From Desulfofustis sp. (GTDB taxonomy: Bacteria; Desulfobacterota; Desulfobulbia; Desulfobulbales; Desulfocapsaceae), in contig JAQYVS010000259.1 of the NCBI GenBank assembly GCA_030145365.1, forward strand, positions 1-11,639: a DNA stretch of 11,639 bases, in the 5' to 3' direction. The notes below the pieces were generated by a model. It worked only from the letters and a program-made list of their open reading frames with translations. It was not told where the DNA came from and searched no databases. How positions within the stretch are numbered: position 1 is the stretch's first letter; every line of letters starts with the position of its first letter. The position numbers and the translations under genes are program-made. Positions 7,291-11,639 of the stretch are shown one piece after another.

Positions 7291-8391
7291 TCAATTATCG
7301 TGAACCGCAAGAACTTCATATAATGTCGTCCGTTCAACCGGAGTACGTCCCGCCTCTTTTATCAGCCTGATCAGAGTCTCGGAACCAATGGCCTGATCAG
7401 TCTCCGCTCCAGCCATGTGCGTGATGACTTCTTCCTTCACTGTTCCGTCCAGATCATCCGCTCCAAAAGACAGGGCAAGCTGGGCAAGCTTTGGTCCGAT
7501 CATTACCCAATAGGCCTTGATGTGATCAAAATTATCAAGATAGAGACGGGCAACGGCAATATTTTTCAAATCATCGAACCCTGTTGTAGAAGAGATATCT
7601 GCCAATTCAGTGTTTTTCGAATGAAATGCCAATGGGATAAAGGCAAGAAATCCGCCAGTTTCATCCTGGGCACTGCGCAGTGCTTCAAGATGTTCCAGAC
7701 GCTCTTCGATGGTTTCAATGTGGCCGTAAAGCATGGTTGCGTTGGTACGAAATCCAGATTGGTGTGCGGTCTTGGCAACCTCTATCCAATCCTTACCGGG
7801 TAATTTTTCAGCACAGGTCCGCTCCCGTATGCGACTGCTGAAGACTTCGGCACCTCCGCCCGGCATTGAATCGAGCCCTGCATCTTTTAAAAGACCAAGT
7901 GTATCTTCAACAGATGCACTTGCTAGCTTTGCCAGATGGGCAATCTCAACACAGGTAAAGGCCTGGATGTGAACTTCGGGCCGCACTTCTTTGATTCCAC
8001 GCAAAATATCGATATAGTAGGAGAACGGCAGATCGGGGTGAATACCTCCCACCATATGAATCTCGACAATTGGCTCATCCAGACGTTGCCGGACCTTGTT
8101 CTTCACCTCATCAACGCTCATCTCATAGGCCAACTCATCTTCTTTCTTGCGACCAAATGCGCAGAATTTACAGAGGTTGGTACAGATGTTTGAATAGTTG
8201 ATATGCTGGTTGTATATAAAGTACGCGTTATTTCCGTTGATCCGCTCCCTAACCATATTAGCCAGGTAACCGACAGCCAGAATATCGGGGCATTGATACA
8301 GCTTCAGTCCGTCTTCAAAAGAAATTCGTTGTTCACCTGCGACCTTTTCATAAATATCGCCAAGGCCTGCTTGATAGATATATTTTTTCAC
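7291..8391 (-). CDS. mqnE: Aminodeoxyfutalosine synthase, radical SAM enzyme
   Basis: MqnE condenses 3-enolpyruvylbenzoate with S-adenosylmethionine to form 6-amino-6-deoxyfutalosine, the second step of the futalosine pathway. The 366-residue protein has the cluster motif C70-x3-C74-x2-C77 in SNICTNLCKFCAFGR and the MqnE-specific EIHMVGGIHPDLP (110-122). It also has IQAFTCVEIAHL (142-153), MPGGGAEVF (176-184), and LYGHIETIEERLEHLEALR. The GTG start at 8391 is the only one available: upstream codons in frame contain no start before a stop inside the terminator hairpin. The family N-terminus (YEKVAGEQRISFEDGL) begins soon after it. There is no Shine-Dalgarno, because a terminator T-tract ends 5 nt upstream. 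It is the first gene of the menaquinone run; mqnC follows after 9 bp. Confidence 0.95.
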   Translation of the reverse strand: MKKYIYQAGLGDIYEKVAGEQRISFEDGLKLYQCPDILAVGYLANMVRERINGNNAYFIYNQHINYSNICTNLCKFCAFGRKKEDELAYEMSVDEVKNKVRQRLDEPIVEIHMVGGIHPDLPFSYYIDILRGIKEVRPEVHIQAFTCVEIAHLAKLASASVEDTLGLLKDAGLDSMPGGGAEVFSSRIRERTCAEKLPGKDWIEVAKTAHQSGFRTNATMLYGHIETIEERLEHLEALRSAQDETGGFLAFIPLAFHSKNTELADISSTTGFDDLKNIAVARLYLDNFDHIKAYWVMIGPKLAQLALSFGADDLDGTVKEEVITHMAGAETDQAIGSETLIRLIKEAGRTPVERTTLYEVLAVHDN

Positions 8392-8396
8392 GGCAC

Positions 8397-8426
8397 AAAA
8401 AAACCGGTCAAAAAAGGACCGGTTTT
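8397..8426 (-). terminator. Intrinsic terminator after the sigma gene, directly before mqnE
   Basis: On the minus strand a perfect 10-bp stem (AAAACCGGTC / GACCGGTTTT) closes a 7-nt loop (CTTTTTT) and runs into a tract of seven T residues (8403-8397). This is a textbook rho-independent terminator located 41 bp after the sigma gene stop. In the plus direction the 3' side reads TTTTATCTC, so it is weaker. The T-tract ends 5 nt before the mqnE GTG, so the element may also act as an attenuator or a translation-affecting leader for mqnE. Confidence 0.9.
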
Positions 8427-8441
8427 ATCTCTGTTTAGATG

Positions 8442-8470
8442 ATGTTATTGATACGGGGATATGTTCTCAA
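8442..8470 (-). promoter_or_regulatory. Candidate sigma-70 promoter for the mqn genes
   Basis: On the minus strand TTGAGA (8470-8465, five of six matches to TTGACA) is 17 bp from TAACAT (8447-8442, four of six matches to TATAAT). The -35 overlaps the sigma gene stop codon. Transcription would begin near 8435, so the terminator hairpin at 8426-8397 would lie at the 5' end of the mqnE mRNA. The motif match is modest, so this is a candidate only. Confidence 0.35.
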
Positions 8471-9798
8471 TCGATAAAATATTTGAGCTGTTCCCTTCTG
8501 CTGGAATGACGCAACCGATTAAGCGCTTTTTTCTCGATCTGCCTGATTCGTTCACGTGAGACATTAAAGCGTTTGCCGATTTCTTCAAGGGTGTATTCGG
8601 CTTTTTCGCCAATACCAAAGCGCAGGCGAATGATTTTTTCCTCGCGCTCAGACAGGGTTGAAAGGATCTCTTTGACACGGCCGGCAAGCTCTCGGGTTTG
8701 AACTGCCTCGTATGGAGATTGCGATTCCTGGTTCTCCAGAAAATCACCCAGGGTTGAATCATCGTCACCCACTGGAGTCTCTAGAGAAATAGGTTCTCGA
8801 GAAGCCTCCAGGATGGACAGAATTTTATCCATCGGCAGACTCGTAGCCTTGGAGATCTCAAGCGGCGTCGGTTCTCGTCCTAGCTCTTTGTACAATGCAT
8901 AAAAAGCTTTGAAAAACTGGCTTCTCAGCTCTAGAAAATGAACCGGCAGTCTGATTGTTCTCGTCTTATCAAGAATAGCCCGGGTGATCGCCTGGCGGAT
9001 CCACCAGCTGGCATACGTTGAAAATTTGTTGCCTTTGGTATAATCAAAGCGAAAAACTGCCCGCATCAATCCGAGATTTCCTTCCTGAATCAGATCAGCC
9101 AATGTCAGTCCCTGATGCATATAGCGTTTTGCTATTGAAACAACGAGTCTCAGATTAGCCCTGATCATCGTATCCTTGGCAACTTCAATGGAACGGCTAT
9201 AGGCTTCCATCTTTGCCTGCAGTTCAAAAAGCTCACGTTTGTGGGTGTAGCGTTTTGCACTTGAGGTAACGTTGTAGCGCATGAAATTGAGCTGCTGCTT
9301 TTTGGGCTTCAATGTGGGATCACGTTTTTCCCAGAGGTCTATCCGTTCCCGAAGCAGATCAATCTCCTCTACTCCTGACTTGTCTTCCCTAATGGCCGTG
9401 ATAATTGCTTCAAACCCCTGCCTGATGGTCTTGGAATATTTGGCCTCTTCCTCGGGGGTGAGTAGATCAAAGCGCCCCATCTCTCTCAGATATGTGGTCG
9501 TTGTTTCTTCAGCATCATGCTCATCGTCTTCGGAAAAACCAAGTGCCGGCTCATCCTCGTCAGCATCGTCAGCACCGGCAGCTTTCGCTTCCCAGATCTC
9601 TCCAGACAAGGTTCGTCTTTCACCCGATTTTTCTTCGGTGACAATTTCAATATTATGGTCGCCAAGAAAATTAAATATCTTTTCTATATCTCGGGGATCT
9701 TTTATCTCCTCCGGCAACAGATCATTTAAATCGTCAAAACTGATACAACCTTCTGATTTTCCAGCTTTTAGTAAATTTTCTTTTATTTCAGAAAGCAC
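8467..9798 (-). CDS. rpoD: RNA polymerase sigma-70 factor, RpoD-like
   Basis: This 443-residue sigma factor has the regions in order. Region 1.1 (about 1-55) includes CISFDDLNDLLPEEI and is followed by an acidic linker (76-98). Region 1.2 (about 99-130) includes TTYLREMGRFDLLTPEEE. A short non-conserved segment follows (about 131-205). Region 2 (206-283) includes RANLRLVVSIAKRY, DLIQEGNLGLMRAV and FSTYASWWIRQAITRAI. Region 3 is at about 284-365, with LGREPTPLEI and EPISLETPVGDDDSTLGDF. Region 4 (366-443) includes LSEREEKIIRLRFG and the helix-turn-helix TLEEIGKRFNVSRERIRQIE. Region 1.1 favours a primary sigma, but the protein is shorter than usual proteobacterial RpoD (about 600), region 3 begins PVHFLELRSQFFKAFYAL instead of the usual PVHMIE form, and no dnaG precedes it. 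A second, group 2-type sigma is therefore possible. GTG 9798 is preceded by GGAG at 10 nt. Confidence 0.9.
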   Translation of the reverse strand: MLSEIKENLLKAGKSEGCISFDDLNDLLPEEIKDPRDIEKIFNFLGDHNIEIVTEEKSGERRTLSGEIWEAKAAGADDADEDEPALGFSEDDEHDAEETTTTYLREMGRFDLLTPEEEAKYSKTIRQGFEAIITAIREDKSGVEEIDLLRERIDLWEKRDPTLKPKKQQLNFMRYNVTSSAKRYTHKRELFELQAKMEAYSRSIEVAKDTMIRANLRLVVSIAKRYMHQGLTLADLIQEGNLGLMRAVFRFDYTKGNKFSTYASWWIRQAITRAILDKTRTIRLPVHFLELRSQFFKAFYALYKELGREPTPLEISKATSLPMDKILSILEASREPISLETPVGDDDSTLGDFLENQESQSPYEAVQTRELAGRVKEILSTLSEREEKIIRLRFGIGEKAEYTLEEIGKRFNVSRERIRQIEKKALNRLRHSSRREQLKYFID

Positions 9799-9916
9799 AG
9801 GGATTTTTCTCCATTACTCGGTTCTAATGGCGATTTGTATAGACGTAGTAGCGCCGTTTGAAGCGATAATACGTGATTTGATAAACAGAAAATGCACTCT
9901 TCAGGGTAATTGAGTA

Positions 9917-9958
9917 AATAAAAAACATGCATTCGGAGAAGTTTCCGCATGCATGTTT
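9917..9958 (-). terminator. Hairpin with T-tract, minus-strand intrinsic terminator candidate
   Basis: The arms AAACATGCAT (9923-9932) and ATGCATGTTT (9949-9958) pair perfectly over 10 bp. After one mismatch, CGGA/TCCG add four more pairs around a 6-nt loop. Read on the minus strand, the stem runs into TTTTTTATTTAC, a good terminator tail; on the plus strand it runs into AATTTAATTAAG. It lies about 120 bp upstream of the sigma gene start, so it terminates or attenuates transcription coming from further upstream. Confidence 0.6.
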
Positions 9959-10052
9959 AATTTAATTAAGTAGAGCAACATTTAATATTACAATATTTAT
10001 TTTATTGCCGCAATGACTAAAAAGTAATCCCATAACCGCGAGAAAACAAACG

Positions 10053-10091
10053 AAAAAACTGCCCGATGCACCACTCAGGCACATCGGACAG
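10053..10091 (-). terminator. Strong minus-strand intrinsic terminator with no upstream gene
   Basis: On the minus strand CTGTCCGATGTGCC pairs with GGTGCATCGGGCAG around the loop TGAGT, forming a continuous 14-pair stem once three G-U pairs are allowed, followed at once by six T residues (10058-10053). On the plus strand the same three positions become C/A mismatches, so the structure was shaped for minus-strand RNA. No protein gene lies upstream on that strand in the window. Confidence 0.75.
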
Positions 10092-10098
10092 CAATTAT

Positions 10099-10128
10099 TT
10101 TACAGATTAATTATAGCATCAATATTAA
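10099..10128 (+). promoter_or_regulatory. Candidate promoter for malQ
   Basis: TTTACA (10099-10104, five of six matches to the -35 consensus) is 18 bp from TATTAA (10123-10128, four of six matches to the -10). It would give a 5' leader of roughly 45-50 nt before malQ. It overlaps the minus-strand promoter candidate, so the two would compete. This is a weak motif call in an AT-rich stretch. Confidence 0.25.
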
Positions 10129-10137
10129 CATATACAA
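10110..10137 (-). promoter_or_regulatory. Extended -10 promoter candidate reading toward the sigma gene
   Basis: On the minus strand TGCTATAAT (10118-10110) is a perfect extended -10 element, with TTGTAT (10137-10132) 16 bp upstream as a three-of-six -35. Predicted initiation is near 10103, about 12 nt before the strong hairpin at 10091. It would make either a roughly 50-nt RNA ended by that terminator or, by read-through, a leader of about 305 nt for the sigma gene. The surroundings are AT-rich, so a chance match is possible. Confidence 0.45.
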
Positions 10138-10182
10138 GGTTTGGACTCTTTTTTTCCGTTTCAAATCTTCATGGAAGGAACC

Positions 10183-11639
10183 ATGCAATCATTTCTCAGT
10201 TTACAGCGAGCCAGCGGTGTCCTGGCACATATTACCTCCCTCCCAGGACCTTTTGGAATCGGGGATATCGGATCTTCGGCCTTCAGATTTCTTGATTTTT
10301 TAAGTGATGCCGGTCAGAAATACTGGCAAATTCTCCCCACGGGACCAACAAGTCTGGTTTTTGATTCGTCTCCATATATGAGTAGTTCAGCCTTCGCCGG
10401 GTCGCCTCTGTTAATTGCCCCACAATCCCTCCATGACGAAGGGTTGATAGAATCAGCAGAACTAAAAGCAGTTCCTCATATTTCTTCTTATTCTACCGAT
10501 TATCACCAGGTCCATGCATATAAGAACAAATTACTGGAACTGAGCTTTACCGCATTTTCCTCAGCGAGCAACAGAGATTTTGAGCAATTTACTCGCCGTA
10601 CCTCGTGGGTAAACGATTACGCATTGTTCATGACTTTGAAAGAAGTGTACGGAAACAAGCCTTGGTATGAGTGGCCGGAAAAACTGGCACGAAGAGTACC
10701 CTCTGCCCTTGCCGAGGCAGAAGATCGTTATCTGGAACGTATAGAATACTATCTTTTTGAACAATATATCTTTTTCTCACAATGGCATTCGTTGAGGCAA
10801 TATGCCCGAGAAAAAGATATTAAAATCGTAGGCGATATACCGATTTATGTGGGATTGGACAGCAGCGATGTATGGGCCAACAGAAATTTATTTGAAATAG
10901 ATGATGCCACTCTGACCCCCATCAGAGTTTCAGGCGTGCCACCCGATTATTTCAGTAAAACCGGCCAGCGATGGGGGAACCCGCTCTATCGCTGGAACAG
11001 CAAGGACACCACAATAGACGATTCCCTTCTTACTTGGTGGGTTCAGAGGTTCAGGGCGGTTTTTGACATGGTCGATGTCGCCCGCATCGATCATTTTAGA
11101 GGTTTCGAAACCTATTGGGCAGTTCCTGAGGAAGAAGATACTGCCTTAAACGGTAGCTGGGAGCCGGGACCTGGAGCCTCATTTTTCACCAAAGTGTATA
11201 CACAACTCGGTGAACTTAAGATCATAGCCGAAGATCTTGGAGAGATTACCCCCGAAGTTATCAAGCTAAGAGATGACCTTGAATTTCCTGGCATGAAAGT
11301 GCTTCAATTTGCATTTGATGGTAATTCTCACAACCCCTTTCTACCCTATAATTATACCAACCCAAATTGCGTAGTCTATACAGGAACCCACGACAACGAT
11401 ACAACAATGGGCTGGTTTCTCTCCGATTATCTTGATGAAGAAATGCGCAACACCGTCAAACTTTTTTCAAATAGAGTCATGCACGACTCAAACCCAATCC
11501 ATTTTGATTTGATCTATCTGGCACTATCTTCCATTGCTGGGCTCGCAATTATACCACTTCAAGATCTTCTCGGATTCGGCAGCGACTGCCGAATGAACAT
11601 ACCCGGAGTCGCCGAAGGAAATTGGCGCTGGCGCTGTTC
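10183..11639 (+). CDS. malQ: 4-alpha-glucanotransferase (amylomaltase, GH77), 3' end outside window
   Basis: MalQ moves alpha-1,4-glucan segments between maltodextrins or onto glucose in cytoplasmic glycogen and maltodextrin metabolism. The frame is open to the window end: 485 codons are visible and only the extreme C-terminus is missing (family length about 500). Early blocks are RASGVLAHITSLPGPFGIGD (9-28) and SSAFAGSPLLI (68-78); DIPIYVGLDSSDVWANRNLF (218-237) follows. The GH77 catalytic residues are visible: the nucleophile D303 in DVARIDHFRGF, the acid/base E350 in IIAEDLGEITPEV, and D404 in GTHDNDTT. ATG 10183 is chosen because GGAAGG lies just upstream; the in-frame ATG at 10171 has no such site. 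The gene is divergent from the sigma gene, and no malP or glycogen gene is visible in the window to place it in a pathway cluster. Confidence 0.97.
   Translation, partial: MQSFLSLQRASGVLAHITSLPGPFGIGDIGSSAFRFLDFLSDAGQKYWQILPTGPTSLVFDSSPYMSSSAFAGSPLLIAPQSLHDEGLIESAELKAVPHISSYSTDYHQVHAYKNKLLELSFTAFSSASNRDFEQFTRRTSWVNDYALFMTLKEVYGNKPWYEWPEKLARRVPSALAEAEDRYLERIEYYLFEQYIFFSQWHSLRQYAREKDIKIVGDIPIYVGLDSSDVWANRNLFEIDDATLTPIRVSGVPPDYFSKTGQRWGNPLYRWNSKDTTIDDSLLTWWVQRFRAVFDMVDVARIDHFRGFETYWAVPEEEDTALNGSWEPGPGASFFTKVYTQLGELKIIAEDLGEITPEVIKLRDDLEFPGMKVLQFAFDGNSHNPFLPYNYTNPNCVVYTGTHDNDTTMGWFLSDYLDEEMRNTVKLFSNRVMHDSNPIHFDLIYLALSSIAGLAIIPLQDLLGFGSDCRMNIPGVAEGNWRWRC

Larger units (their letters stand above)
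9799..10182. other. Divergent intergenic region between the sigma gene and malQ
   Basis: These 384 bp carry no convincing protein-coding frame or tRNA. They are AT-rich, especially 9959-10020 and 10092-10140. They contain two hairpins with T-tracts on the minus-strand side (9917-9958 and 10053-10091), an extended -10 promoter candidate reading toward the sigma gene (10137-10110), and a weaker candidate reading toward malQ (10099-10128). A TATTAT box on the minus strand at 9871-9866 could be a proximal -10 for the sigma gene, but no good -35 accompanies it. Confidence 0.7.

Noticed and set aside
7417..7803. A 128-codon plus-strand open frame opposite mqnE
   Set aside because: It is a shadow of a strongly conserved radical SAM gene with no domain resemblance or ribosome-binding site.
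9281..9913. A 210-codon open frame on the plus strand, antisense to the sigma gene N-terminus
   Set aside because: It is very serine-rich and low-complexity, lies opposite well-conserved sigma-70 coding sequence, and has no recognisable domain. This is expected from codon bias on the other strand.
9959..10013. Second minus-strand promoter candidate (TTGCGG-17-TAATAT) before the distal hairpin
   Set aside because: The match is only three and four of six in a very AT-rich stretch, so chance similarity is likely.

Overview
This window reads as chromosomal core sequence from a Gram-negative, anaerobic, menaquinone-using bacterium. The closest fit is a sulfate- or sulfur-metabolising Desulfobacterota member of the Desulfobulbales type. 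That placement is inferred from protein style, a complete block of futalosine-pathway menaquinone genes, an RpoD-like sigma factor with region 1.1, and moderate GC content. No search was run. I see no phage, transposon, CRISPR array, rRNA or tRNA.

Layout. (1) Bases 1-2447, plus strand: the 3' end of an MFS transporter gene, then a tight cluster of a shikimate kinase-family gene, a YgbA-like 'nitrous oxide-stimulated promoter' family gene, and a TIGR01777 (YfcH-like) nucleotide-sugar epimerase-fold gene. The last two share an ATGA overlap. (2) Bases 2485-8391, minus strand: a seven-gene, probably co-transcribed run. In transcription order it is mqnE, mqnC, mqnA, a 66-codon unknown ORF, a UbiA-type prenyltransferase (mqnP), a secreted DUF3108 protein and purC. 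It converges on region 1. (3) Bases 8467-9798, minus strand: an RpoD-like sigma-70 gene, separated from mqnE by a strong intrinsic terminator. (4) Bases 9799-10182: a 384-bp AT-rich divergent intergenic region with two hairpins that both look like minus-strand intrinsic terminators, and a good minus-strand promoter candidate upstream of them. (5) Bases 10183 to the end, plus strand: malQ (4-alpha-glucanotransferase), cut by the window edge shortly before its C-terminus.

How the genes work together. MqnA dehydrates chorismate. MqnE joins the product to S-adenosylmethionine to form aminofutalosine. MqnC cyclises dehypoxanthinyl futalosine. The UbiA-type enzyme later attaches the prenyl tail. 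The nucleosidase step (mqnB or an MTA/SAH nucleosidase) and mqnD are absent here and must lie elsewhere if the pathway is complete. The 66-codon ORF lies exactly between mqnA and mqnP, sharing TAGTG and ATGA junctions, so it is probably translated. purC (purine synthesis) and the DUF3108 envelope protein appear to be passengers of the same transcript.

Most worth a second look: the 66-codon ORF; the mqnE start codon only 5 nt from the terminator hairpin's T-tract, leaving no room for a normal ribosome-binding site; and the orphan minus-strand promoter/terminator pair upstream of the sigma gene, which could be a very small RNA or a two-hairpin leader. I do not see a clearly new multi-gene system.
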